Origin: Bacillota bacterium
Lineage (GTDB): Bacteria; Bacillota; Clostridia; Lachnospirales; Lachnospiraceae
Assembly: GCA_023415595.1 (NCBI GenBank)
Contig: JAEZJW010000111.1
Coordinates: forward strand, 1-18,194
Direction: 5' to 3'
DNA length: 18,194 nt
The position numbers and the translations under genes are program-made. Below the pieces are notes generated by a model. The model had not been told where the DNA came from, made no database searches, and was given only the letters and a program-made list of their open reading frames with translations. Positions 6,614 through 15,321 of the stretch are shown in pieces. Position 1 is the first letter of the stretch. The number at the start of each line of letters is the position of its first letter.

Positions 6614-8827
6614 ATGAGATGGTTAATTAATGGCAAGTTGAGGCAAAGGCCAAATATTATGACTGCCGAAGCTAAGGTACATAATAAGAGAGCGAAGGTG
6701 CCAACTGTATTACAGATGGAGGCTTTAGAATGCGGAGCGGCTTCTCTTGGAATGGTTCTTGCTCATTATGGTAGATTCGTTCCATTGGAAGAATTGCGGA
6801 TGGAATGCGGAGTATCCAGGGATGGAAGTAAAGCAGGCAATATACTGAAAGCTGCAAGAAAATATGGAATGCAGGCCAAGGGCTTCCGTTATGAGCCGGC
6901 AGAACTAAGGAATAAAGAGTTTCCGGCCATTATTCACTGGAATTTCAATCATTTTGTCGTTCTTGAGGGGTTTAAAAACGACAAAGCCTATCTTAATGAT
7001 CCGGGCTCCGGGCCGCGAACGATTACCCTAGAGGAGTTCGACCAATCGTTTACAGGCGTCACACTCATGATGAAACCCGGAGAGAGCTTTGAGAGAGGCG
7101 GAGAGAAAGCAAGTGTTATGAAGTCTCTTCGGAGACGGTTTACCGGTGCAGGGACAGCACTTACCTTTGCCGTACTGACAGGCTTAGCCCTAGTGATACC
7201 GGGTATTATCATACCGTCCTTCTCCAGAATATTTATCGATAATATCCTGTTGGAGGGAAGAACCGGCTGGCTCTCTGCTTTAATCCTTGGAATGTTGATC
7301 ACTGCAGCATTAAGAGGAATACTTACTCTTCTGCAACAACACTATTTATTAAGGCTTGAGACAAAGATGGCTGTCAGCACATCGAGTCATTTTCTATGGC
7401 ATGTATTAAGGCTGCCGGTTGAGTTTTTTACTCAACGCTCCTGTGGAGATATCAGCACGCGAATCATGAGTAATGACCAGGTGGCAAAGATATTATCCGG
7501 TAAGCTTGCCGCAGCGATTATCAATATATTTATGGTGGTTTTTTATTTTATACTGATGAATCTCTATGATGTTTCTCTGGCTTTTCTATGCCTTGCATCC
7601 GGAGTGATCAGCATGCTATATATGCGGTATATCTCCAAGAAACGTATCAATCAAAATATGAGTCTCCTTCAGGACAGAGGTAAAATATACGGAACAGCAA
7701 TGGCCGGCCTGCAATCCATCGAAACCTTGAAAGCGACCGGGTCAGAATCCGACTTCTTCGCAAAATGGGCAGGCTATCAGGCAAAGATCAGCAACGGAGA
7801 ACAGAATCTGGGTATAACAACTCAAAAGATGCTTGGAGTACCCTTATTATTAACAGGGCTTACGAATGCAATGATTCTGATGATAGGCAGTCAGAAAATC
7901 CTCGGAGGCTTTATGTCAATGGGCATGCTGGTAGCTTTTCAAAGTTTGATGCAAAGCTTTATGACTCCGGTAAATAATCTGATCGGTATGGGAAGTTTAC
8001 TTCAGGAAGTGGAAGGAGATATGAAGCGGCTCGACGATGTACTGGAGTATCCGGTTGACGTTGCTGAAGCTGAAACTGACCGAACCGGCGCCTTCGAGCC
8101 TAACGATAAATTGAAGGGGAATATCCTGATCCGGAATTTAAGCTTCGGATATAACCGACTGGAACCTCCTTTAATCGAAGATTTTAAACTTGAGCTGAAG
8201 CCTGGATCCCGGGTCGCTCTGATCGGTGGGTCAGGAAGCGGTAAATCAACAGTTGCAAAGGTGCTTTCGGGGTTATATAAGCCGTGGTCCGGTGAAATAT
8301 TATTTGATGGCACACCCAAGGAGGACATTCCTCGGTCAGTCCTTCATAACTCTGTTTCGGTTGTAGATCAGGATATCTGCATGTTTGAAGGTACGATCAA
8401 GGATAATATTACGCTATGGGATGATACCATATCCGAGGTAGAGATGATACGCGCAGCGAAGGATTCCTGTATCCATGAGGACATTTCCTCCAGGGAAAAG
8501 GGCTATGACAGCATAGTAGAAGAAGGTGGGAGGAATTTCAGCGGAGGCCAGAGGCAAAGAATGGAGATCGCCAGAGCCCTGGTAGGCAATCCCACTGTAC
8601 TAATTCTGGATGAAGCCACCAGTGCACTGGATCCGAAGACAGAACAGCAAATTGATGAGAATATCAGGCGCAGAGGCTGTACTTGTGTTATCATAGCGCA
8701 TCGACTCAGTACCATCAGAGACTGTGATGAGATTATCGTTATGGACAAAGGAAAGATTGTGCAGAGAGGCACCCATGAGGAAATGAAGCAGATGGATGGA
8801 CCTTATGCAAGGCTGATCAGCATGTAA
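6614..8827 (+). CDS. NHLM-type peptidase-ABC exporter (C39 peptidase, TM, ATPase)
   Basis: The 737-residue protein should cleave the precursor leader after Gly-Gly and export the core. The N-terminal C39 peptidase shows QMEALECGAAS with catalytic Cys40, FNHFVVLEG with His113 and LNDPG with Asp129. A six-helix ABC transmembrane domain spans roughly 170-465. The ATPase has Walker A GGSGSGKST (538-546), signature FSGGQRQR (642-649), Walker B VLILDE (662-667) and the switch His696. All catalytic residues are present. ATG 6614 has GGAG ten bases upstream; ATG 6659 is a possible alternative that would leave the peptidase intact. It pairs with the HlyD-like gene before it and the second ABC gene after it, the usual NHLM export arrangement. 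Confidence 0.93.
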   Translation: MRWLINGKLRQRPNIMTAEAKVHNKRAKVPTVLQMEALECGAASLGMVLAHYGRFVPLEELRMECGVSRDGSKAGNILKAARKYGMQAKGFRYEPAELRNKEFPAIIHWNFNHFVVLEGFKNDKAYLNDPGSGPRTITLEEFDQSFTGVTLMMKPGESFERGGEKASVMKSLRRRFTGAGTALTFAVLTGLALVIPGIIIPSFSRIFIDNILLEGRTGWLSALILGMLITAALRGILTLLQQHYLLRLETKMAVSTSSHFLWHVLRLPVEFFTQRSCGDISTRIMSNDQVAKILSGKLAAAIINIFMVVFYFILMNLYDVSLAFLCLASGVISMLYMRYISKKRINQNMSLLQDRGKIYGTAMAGLQSIETLKATGSESDFFAKWAGYQAKISNGEQNLGITTQKMLGVPLLLTGLTNAMILMIGSQKILGGFMSMGMLVAFQSLMQSFMTPVNNLIGMGSLLQEVEGDMKRLDDVLEYPVDVAEAETDRTGAFEPNDKLKGNILIRNLSFGYNRLEPPLIEDFKLELKPGSRVALIGGSGSGKSTVAKVLSGLYKPWSGEILFDGTPKEDIPRSVLHNSVSVVDQDICMFEGTIKDNITLWDDTISEVEMIRAAKDSCIHEDISSREKGYDSIVEEGGRNFSGGQRQRMEIARALVGNPTVLILDEATSALDPKTEQQIDENIRRRGCTCVIIAHRLSTIRDCDEIIVMDKGKIVQRGTHEEMKQMDGPYARLISM

Positions 8828-8848
8828 TCATTAAAAGCAGGTGATAAA

Positions 8849-11761
8849 ATGGGATTCGATACCGCACAGTGGAAACAATACGGTGAACTAATACAAATAG
8901 AGGGTAATTTGCCGCTCTCCTTGTCTGAGCCGGATAAAGTATATATTATTTCATCAGGGCGAGCCGAGGTATTCTGTGTCCAAAAATTTAATAATGAAAC
9001 CTATGGCACCCGTAATCACCTATTTAGTGTAAGTGCAGGTAATGCGGTGTTCTGCTTTGGCGCAGCCGGCAGAGATCCTATCACTTATGAGATTCAGCTG
9101 ATTGGTATAATGGAAACCGAAATCATAGAGCTGCAGGCCAGGACCTTCTTAGCGCTTGGGAAGCAAAGCGAATACCTCGATGAACTTGTATATAGGACGG
9201 AGGAATGGATCCGTAAGCTTTCCGATTGTGTTTCCGACAGCCTACTTCCCAAAAATGCAACTGTCATTCGTTCCGGTGGAGAGAAAGCAATAGCCGGAGG
9301 GACACCCTATCATACTGTTAGCGGGGTATTATGGGCAGCTCATTTGGAAGGAAGCTCTGAATACATGGGTTTACGGGAATATGTCCTTAAGAGCCGGGAG
9401 GTATACTTCCCCCTAACAGAGAATAGCTGGGTAACAGCTGCAGAGGACATAAGAATCGTACTTAAGAATACCTCGGATATGCTTGAGAAAGAGCTGCTTT
9501 ATCAAATGCTTATGAATTACAATGATACGGCTTTTGATATGATACAGTTAAAGATAGATCTATACAGAAGTCTGGAAAAACAGCGTTTGAGTGATAAGCT
9601 TAAGAACGACGCTGAATATATTAATAAAGCTATTTTGAGTCTGGCTAATGTGCTGGAGACTTCTGAGCAGGAGGTTATCCATGAGGCATACGAGGAAGAT
9701 CATCTGTTTAAGGCTTGCTATTTGGTTGGAAAAAGTAAGGGGATTTCGATCATAAAACCGGTGACCAGGCAAGAGAAAACTTCACCCAAGGATGTGATAA
9801 GCAATATCGCCAGAGCATCCGGAATAAGATTTCGAAGCATCGTTTTACAAGGCGAGTGGTGGAATAAGGATAACGGAGCTATGTTAGGCTTTCTGGGAGA
9901 GGAGAGAAAGCCGGTGGCAATCCTTCCGGTTGCTCCTGATAAATATGAGCTGTTTGATCCCGCCTCGGGTGAAAGGACTCCGATACAGAGAGAATTAGTG
10001 TCTCAATTAAACCCCAGGGCCTTTATGTTTTACAGACCGCTACCATTTTGTCAGCTGGGACTAAAGGATATATTGAAGTTTGGACTGGAGGGAACCTGGA
10101 AGAGGGATCTGATCTTTCTTATCCTATTGGGTATCGGCGGTGGCTTATTAGGAATGACACTTCCGATTATTTCGGGTATCTTATTTGATACAGTAATTCC
10201 TCAGGGGGAGCGGGAATACCTTTGGCAGATTACTATCTTTTTATTTGCAGGCGTGCTTTCCGGAGTATCTCTGCAGGTGGTCCGATCCTTTGTCATGATG
10301 CGGCTTGAGACAAGGATGGATACTGACATACAGGCTGCGATCTGGGACAGACTCATCAGTCTGCCCGTTGCATTCTTCAAGGATTACAGTGCCGGTGAAT
10401 TGTCCATGAAGGCAATGAGTATCAATAAAATTAAGAAGGCGTTATCCGGAACCGCAATCACAGCGATACTGACCGGATTGTTCTCGGTTTTTAATCTTGG
10501 TCTTCTGTTTTATTATAGTGCAAGACTGGCTGTGATCGCCGTTCTGATCATAATAATTTCAGTTACTTTTGCTGCATATCTGGGCTACAGGAAGGTTCGG
10601 CATGAAGGTGTCATCACGAATCAGAGTAACAAGCTCTCCGGTTTCGTACTTCAGCTTATGGAAGGAATACCGAAGCTTAAGATCGCCGGTGCAGAGAGCA
10701 GGGCCTTTTACCTCTGGTCTAAGAAATTCAGCGGCATAAGGAAGGTTTCATTAAAATCAGTTACCATATCCAATCTGATTGATTCCTATAACAATGTGCT
10801 TCCGGTATTAAGCTCAGCGGTTATATTCTACTTCTATGTAGGTACAGCGAAGGAAAATCTGTCGGCAGGCAGGTTCATCGCATTCAATGCTGCATTTGTA
10901 AGCTTCTTCACGACCATGGTGACCTTATCTGCAACCTTGATTGAAGCACTTGCCATACTTCCGTTATGCAGAAGCATCACTCCTATTCTGAAGGCATTAC
11001 CGGAGTATGATGAGGAGAAGCTGGAACCGGGAGAATTGAACGGACAAATAGAAGTGAGCAATATCAGCTTCCGATATAAAGATGGCATGCCTCTGGTGAT
11101 AAAGAATGCATCCTTTCAGATCAATCCCGGTGAATATGTGGCTGTCGTCGGGCCCTCAGGCTGTGGGAAATCTACGCTGCTTCGTATCCTCTTAGGGTTT
11201 GAGAAACCGGAGGCAGGGTGTATCTATTACGACGGTCAGGAAATCGATAAGGTAGACATCCGTGGGATCAGAAGACAGATTGGTGTGGTTCTGCAGAATG
11301 GTAAGCTCCTTCCCGGAGATATCTTTACGAATATCGTCGGGTCCAACCCACAGCTTACGATTGATGATGCCTGGGAAGCGGCGAAGGCATCGGGTCTGGA
11401 AGAGGATATCAACAATATGCCAATGGGTATGCACACAGTGATCAGCGAAGGAACAAGTACCTTATCAGGAGGACAGAGACAAAGGCTGCTGATTGCCCGA
11501 GCTATTGTGAACAAACCCCGAATCGTATTTTTCGATGAAGCAACCAGCGCATTGGATAATAGAACTCAGAAGATTGTCAGTGACAGTCTGGATAAGATCA
11601 GGGCTACCAGAATCGTGATTGCACACAGACTTAGTACGATCATAAATTGTGACAGAATTATCGTCATGGATAAGGGTCATATCATAGAAGTTGGTCCCTA
11701 TGAGGAGCTGATCGCTAAGAAGGGTATCTTCTATGAAATGGCACAGAGGCAGCTTGCCTGA
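8849..11761 (+). CDS. NHLM-type second ABC protein with long N-terminal region
   Basis: The 970-residue protein belongs with the second ABC component of NHLM bacteriocin systems. The first 400 or so residues have no C39 peptidase. Residues 20-110 (YIISSGRAEVFCV, then GTRNHLFSVSAGNAVFCFG) look like a cyclic-nucleotide-binding or cupin-type beta-barrel. A helical segment and a second beta-rich region (about 310-395) follow. The ABC transmembrane domain covers about 415-710. The ATPase carries Walker A GPSGCGKST (768-776), signature LSGGQRQR (872-879), Walker B VFFDE (893-897) and His926. It probably dimerises with the peptidase-ABC protein or forms its own export module. It starts 21 bases after the preceding stop. 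The role of the N-terminal barrel, sensory or precursor-binding, is not known. Confidence 0.9.
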   Translation: MGFDTAQWKQYGELIQIEGNLPLSLSEPDKVYIISSGRAEVFCVQKFNNETYGTRNHLFSVSAGNAVFCFGAAGRDPITYEIQLIGIMETEIIELQARTFLALGKQSEYLDELVYRTEEWIRKLSDCVSDSLLPKNATVIRSGGEKAIAGGTPYHTVSGVLWAAHLEGSSEYMGLREYVLKSREVYFPLTENSWVTAAEDIRIVLKNTSDMLEKELLYQMLMNYNDTAFDMIQLKIDLYRSLEKQRLSDKLKNDAEYINKAILSLANVLETSEQEVIHEAYEEDHLFKACYLVGKSKGISIIKPVTRQEKTSPKDVISNIARASGIRFRSIVLQGEWWNKDNGAMLGFLGEERKPVAILPVAPDKYELFDPASGERTPIQRELVSQLNPRAFMFYRPLPFCQLGLKDILKFGLEGTWKRDLIFLILLGIGGGLLGMTLPIISGILFDTVIPQGEREYLWQITIFLFAGVLSGVSLQVVRSFVMMRLETRMDTDIQAAIWDRLISLPVAFFKDYSAGELSMKAMSINKIKKALSGTAITAILTGLFSVFNLGLLFYYSARLAVIAVLIIIISVTFAAYLGYRKVRHEGVITNQSNKLSGFVLQLMEGIPKLKIAGAESRAFYLWSKKFSGIRKVSLKSVTISNLIDSYNNVLPVLSSAVIFYFYVGTAKENLSAGRFIAFNAAFVSFFTTMVTLSATLIEALAILPLCRSITPILKALPEYDEEKLEPGELNGQIEVSNISFRYKDGMPLVIKNASFQINPGEYVAVVGPSGCGKSTLLRILLGFEKPEAGCIYYDGQEIDKVDIRGIRRQIGVVLQNGKLLPGDIFTNIVGSNPQLTIDDAWEAAKASGLEEDINNMPMGMHTVISEGTSTLSGGQRQRLLIARAIVNKPRIVFFDEATSALDNRTQKIVSDSLDKIRATRIVIAHRLSTIINCDRIIVMDKGHIIEVGPYEELIAKKGIFYEMAQRQLA

Positions 11762-11795
11762 CAGTCGGTAACTTCCGGCATTCCATTAGGCTTTT

Positions 11796-11811
11796 ATACG
11801 GGAAACCGTAT
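11796..11811 (+). other. GAAA-tetraloop hairpin just upstream of the precursor gene
   Basis: ATACGG and CCGTAT form a six-pair stem closed by a GAAA tetraloop, ending 14 bases before the AAGGAGG ribosome site of the precursor gene. No T-run follows, so it is not a terminator. It may mark an RNA processing or stability point that lets the precursor be made in excess. Confidence 0.4.
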
Positions 11812-11839
11812 CGGCAAATAAAACTAAGGAGGATATGTT

Positions 11840-12103
11840 ATGACAAGGAAAGAGCTTGAAGAAAAGGTAGTTAAGAAGGCATGGGAAGATGATGACTTTA
11901 AGAAACAGCTTTTAAAGGACCCCAAGGCAGCCATTGAGAAAGAAACAGGTAAGAGCTTACCGAAGGACCTTACAATTGAGGCATTTGAAGAGACAGCGAA
12001 TAAGAACTATATTGTAATTCCGGTTAATCCCAGTGAATTATCTGATGATCAGTTGGATGGTGCAGCAGGTGGTTTCTGGTGCATTAGTTTTAGCTGCTTC
12101 TAA
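11840..12103 (+). CDS. NHLP-type RiPP precursor peptide with a nine-residue core
   Basis: The 87-residue peptide is the predicted substrate of the cluster. Residues 1-78 resemble the nitrile-hydratase-alpha-like leader (NHLP): helical charged start TRKELEEKVVKKAWEDDDFK, then LLKDPKAAIEKETGKSLP (24-41), a strand NKNYIVIPVNP (54-64), and SELSDDQLDGAAGG (65-78). The Gly-Gly end fits the C39 peptidase upstream. Cleavage there leaves FWCISFSCF (79-87), with Cys81 and Cys86, Ser83 and Ser85, and four aromatic residues. A near-ideal AAGGAGG (11826-11832) lies seven bases before the ATG, consistent with strong translation. It lies between the export genes and the modification genes. The core is exceptionally short for this leader class. 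It is the only precursor I find in the window. Confidence 0.9.
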   Translation: MTRKELEEKVVKKAWEDDDFKKQLLKDPKAAIEKETGKSLPKDLTIEAFEETANKNYIVIPVNPSELSDDQLDGAAGGFWCISFSCF

Positions 12104-12135
12104 TTCTAATCGTAAGCTGGAAACGTAAGTGTTTT

Positions 12136-12180
12136 TATATGTTTCGCACTTGTATTAAATATATGAGTGCGAAACATATA
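12136..12180 (+). other. Long hairpin between the precursor and the maturation genes
   Basis: TATATGTTTCGCACT (12136-12150) pairs perfectly over 15 bases with AGTGCGAAACATATA (12166-12180) around a 15-base AT-rich loop. There is no T-run after it, so it is not a standard terminator. The likely role is partial attenuation or protection of the precursor mRNA's 3' end, so that more precursor than enzyme is made. It lies 36 bases before the start of the next gene. Confidence 0.65.
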
Positions 12181-12215
12181 GATTCTATTCCTATCCCTAA
12201 CCCTTGGAGATTTTT

Positions 12216-13991
12216 ATGAATGATATGGATGAGCTGATCACACTTATAACGGATAAATCAAGAATTATGTATCGGGAACGCAGCTGCTTTAAGAATGAGG
12301 CGGAATATGCAGAGGTTTTAAAGGGTGTTTTTAAAATATACGATGGCAGTGAGGGCGTTATAGAGAATACCCGTCATTTATCAGTAAAGACACTGGCATT
12401 TGTTGAGTTAATATATCCGTTTTTATTATATGCAACGAATATCGTATCACAGGATTGTGATTTGTTATATATTACGGAACACGCAATGGATGATTTGGAA
12501 TGTTTGTTATTAGAAAAGCTATCTAAGCTCTCTTCTCAAGCATTCTTTTTTGAATTTTCAAACTTGATCGATATCAATCGACGCACAAATGGATTTGACT
12601 CCTTTCTAGAGGATACAGAAGCAGTAGCTGATGGCATAAATAAGTCTATAATCTACGACGAATTTGTTAATTCCTTTTTTACAAAAGGATGGAGAGATTT
12701 CTTCCTGGAGTATTCTATTTTGACTGTGCTGATGTCTGTTCTGACACTGCAGTGGATCCAAATGGTAAATAAGTTCACAGCTGCTCTTCATAAGGATTAT
12801 GATGAAATAGGTTCATTACTCTCAAACGAGGGTATGAAAGGAAAGATAGTTTCTATTAAGACTGCCGATCAGAATGGACTGAGTCCGGAGGATATCACGC
12901 TATGTATTACCTTCGGTAACGATGATAAGCTGATCTATAAGGCAAGAAACCTGGAGGTAGATAGAAGCTTTCAGACTTTTCTTAATTGGATCAGTAATCA
13001 GAGTAAGAGCTTGCCTCTAAAAAGTATGCGGATGATCAACACAGACCATTATGGCTGGCAGGAATATGTGCCGCAGGCAGCATGCTTATCCGAAGAGGAG
13101 GTGAACCGCTTTTATATCCGAGCCGGTATGCTATTGGGAGTGCTCTATGTATTTGGAAGCAGTGATATGCATTGTCTTAATCTTATCGCGAATGGTGAAT
13201 ATCCGGTACTGATTGATATGGAAGCTCTGACAGGAAGTAGTTGCGATACGGATGTGATGAGCACCTTTTTTCTCCCTTACTATTATGTCATGTCTGGCGG
13301 AATGCCTGAATACAGCAATGCTTTAGGTTCAGAAACCTTTACTAAATCTATCAGGAAGGAATTACATTGGGAGCATGTAAATACGGATAGGATGAAGCCT
13401 GTATACCTACACCGTGAGGTATCCCCGAAGAGTGTCGTATTCCATAATGACAAGAAAGTATTCTCCTATCAATATCAGGAGCAGCTTCTTGAAGGGTTTG
13501 AAGTAATTTATCAATATGTCATGAATCACAAGAAGAACGTACTCGAATCGATAGCTGAATATTTTAACAGCAGTGCAGTCCGGTATTATCCGAGAGTATA
13601 TAAAGGCTATATTAATGCAGCATACAATTCTTTGTTACCCGGTTTCTTAAGATCAGGTACAGACAGATTGTCAGTCCTTAGGAAGGAAATAGAAAGAGCT
13701 GCGATACAAAATCATCATATTTCGGAGGAATTCATATTCTATGAACTGGAGAAGCTGATGGTTAATTCGATACCCAGGTTTCATATTACCTTTATGGAGG
13801 GAACGGTACAGGAATTAAGTGACGTGAATTTGGCTGAGTTTCACCCTGAGGCACCCATCAATATCGTTAAGGGTAGACTAAACAGATTCACCAGCAGTGA
13901 TTTAGAACAACAGAAATTGCTAATCAGAAAAGCATTTCAGGATTATAAAACCAATATAAGAACACATGAAACGGAGCCTTACTATGTATAA
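12216..13991 (+). CDS. Stand-alone LanM-type dehydratase/kinase domain (DUF4135-like), no cyclase
   Basis: The 591-residue protein matches only the N-terminal half of class II lanthipeptide synthetases (about 1000 residues), which phosphorylate Ser/Thr and then eliminate phosphate. The kinase residues seen in CylM are present with near-identical spacing: K242 (IYKARNLEVD), D317, H319 and N322 (SDMHCLNLI), D334 (PVLIDME). Arg456 in RYYPRVYKGY fits the Arg needed for elimination, but the Thr six residues later is Tyr462. A DxH motif upstream of the Lys also seems altered to DQN (218-220). No LanC-like zinc site follows. ATG 12216, behind GGAG, is preferred over TTG 12204. It overlaps the next gene by eight bases. 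It may act as a peptide kinase, or as a dehydratase with changed chemistry. Confidence 0.85.
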   Translation: MNDMDELITLITDKSRIMYRERSCFKNEAEYAEVLKGVFKIYDGSEGVIENTRHLSVKTLAFVELIYPFLLYATNIVSQDCDLLYITEHAMDDLECLLLEKLSKLSSQAFFFEFSNLIDINRRTNGFDSFLEDTEAVADGINKSIIYDEFVNSFFTKGWRDFFLEYSILTVLMSVLTLQWIQMVNKFTAALHKDYDEIGSLLSNEGMKGKIVSIKTADQNGLSPEDITLCITFGNDDKLIYKARNLEVDRSFQTFLNWISNQSKSLPLKSMRMINTDHYGWQEYVPQAACLSEEEVNRFYIRAGMLLGVLYVFGSSDMHCLNLIANGEYPVLIDMEALTGSSCDTDVMSTFFLPYYYVMSGGMPEYSNALGSETFTKSIRKELHWEHVNTDRMKPVYLHREVSPKSVVFHNDKKVFSYQYQEQLLEGFEVIYQYVMNHKKNVLESIAEYFNSSAVRYYPRVYKGYINAAYNSLLPGFLRSGTDRLSVLRKEIERAAIQNHHISEEFIFYELEKLMVNSIPRFHITFMEGTVQELSDVNLAEFHPEAPINIVKGRLNRFTSSDLEQQKLLIRKAFQDYKTNIRTHETEPYYV

Positions 13992-15312
13992 ACCTTCAAA
14001 CTATAATTTCATATGGCCGCTAAGCGAAGAGGAGAGGTTTTTAGTCTATAACAGCTTTACCACTGCCTGCGTTTGTACGAATCGCAGCGGGGTGGCGATA
14101 CTTACCTCCACGGTTATTGATACGGAAGAGCTTGACTATCAAGACAAGGATATTGTCTCCGAGTTTATTAAGAATGGTCTGCTGATTGAGGAAGAGATCG
14201 ATGAACGGAAGGTACTCCATTTCTCAAGTAACAGCTATAAATACAATAAAGATGTTTTATCCTTAACCATTGCCTCAACGATGGCCTGCAATTTCCGATG
14301 TGAATACTGCTATCAGGAACCCGGTAAGCAGGTAATCATGTCGAAGGAGGTCCAGGATGGAATTATACATTATATCGAGAATTCGATTAAGAAGCTGGAT
14401 GAACTATATATCACCTGGTTTGGGGGAGAGCCTTTACTGGCAAAGGATATCATATTGGAGCTTTCAGAGCGAATCGATCAAATAAGGAAGGTACATGACT
14501 GTAAGGTTTCCTATCTTATGATAACAAACGGATCTCTTTTTGATCCTCAGTTGATTTCCGAGCTAAAGAAACATAATTATAAAGGGATACAGATCACCCT
14601 GGATGGTCCTCCCAGCATACATAATAAAAGAAGAAAACCTAAAAATGGTGATGCTCATTGCTTTGAACATATTTTGGATAATGTGAAGGAACTGATTAGA
14701 AACGGTATGAAAGTGATGATCAGAGTTAATCTGGATAAGACAAACGCTGACAGTATGGAAGAGCTTCTGGACATCCTAAAGGAAGCAGGAGTAACTGAGG
14801 CAGTGATTGACCCTGCACAGGTAGTATCATATACAGAAGCCTGTAAATCTGTATCAGGCAACTGCTTTCACACAGCTGAGTACGCTGAACAGGAGAGTAG
14901 GATACACAGGCTGCTGATGGAGAAGGGATTTGTTAGGGATGATACCTGCTTCCTGCCGAAAAGAAAAACAAATTTCTGCTGTGCAGATCAGATCAACTCC
15001 TTCCTGATTGATCCACAGGGTAATATGTATAAATGCTGGAATGACATTGGGACCCGTGAGACAGTTGGTAACATTATCAATATGAAAAGCTCAAAACTGC
15101 AGAAAATGAGGCAGGTGAGCTGGATTGATTACAGCCCCTTCGATTATCAGGATTGTGTGGAATGTAAATACCTTCCCCTATGTATGGGAGGCTGTCCGTA
15201 TATGGGTATGGTGATTAATCATGGAAAACCGGAATGTCTGAAGACAAAGTACAATCTGCAGCAGATCATCCTATCTCATTATGAGAGCAGGAAGAATAAG
15301 GCGGAGAAGTGA
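13984..15312 (+). CDS. Radical SAM/SPASM peptide maturase 1
   Basis: The 442-residue enzyme should bind SAM and three iron-sulfur clusters and modify the precursor core. The N-terminal segment (1-90, PSNYNFIWPLSEEERFLVYNSF) is the small domain usual in SPASM peptide maturases and may bind the leader. The radical SAM core has C102, C106 and C109 (CNFRCEYC), FGGEP (146-150), ITNG (180-183) and ITLDGPPSIHNKRR (204-217). The SPASM domain shows C333, then GNMYKC (C351), C391, C394, C400, C404 and C418, the full CX2CX5CX3C pattern. ATG 13984, with GGAG seven bases upstream, is favoured over ATG 13966; it overlaps the LanM-like stop. Thioether, cyclophane or epimerisation chemistry cannot be told apart from sequence alone; the LDGP type is common in thioether-forming and C-C-crosslinking enzymes. 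Confidence 0.9.
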   Translation: MYKPSNYNFIWPLSEEERFLVYNSFTTACVCTNRSGVAILTSTVIDTEELDYQDKDIVSEFIKNGLLIEEEIDERKVLHFSSNSYKYNKDVLSLTIASTMACNFRCEYCYQEPGKQVIMSKEVQDGIIHYIENSIKKLDELYITWFGGEPLLAKDIILELSERIDQIRKVHDCKVSYLMITNGSLFDPQLISELKKHNYKGIQITLDGPPSIHNKRRKPKNGDAHCFEHILDNVKELIRNGMKVMIRVNLDKTNADSMEELLDILKEAGVTEAVIDPAQVVSYTEACKSVSGNCFHTAEYAEQESRIHRLLMEKGFVRDDTCFLPKRKTNFCCADQINSFLIDPQGNMYKCWNDIGTRETVGNIINMKSSKLQKMRQVSWIDYSPFDYQDCVECKYLPLCMGGCPYMGMVINHGKPECLKTKYNLQQIILSHYESRKNKAEK

Positions 15313-15321
15313 GGGATACGA

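Noticed and set aside
8002..8328. 108-residue open frame on the - strand inside the exporter gene
   Set aside because: Antisense shadow of the well-conserved ATPase domain; low-complexity Ser-rich product.
12216..13991. Full class II lanthipeptide synthetase
   Set aside because: Length is about half of LanM and no LanC-like cyclase region or zinc ligands follow; the next frame is a radical SAM enzyme.
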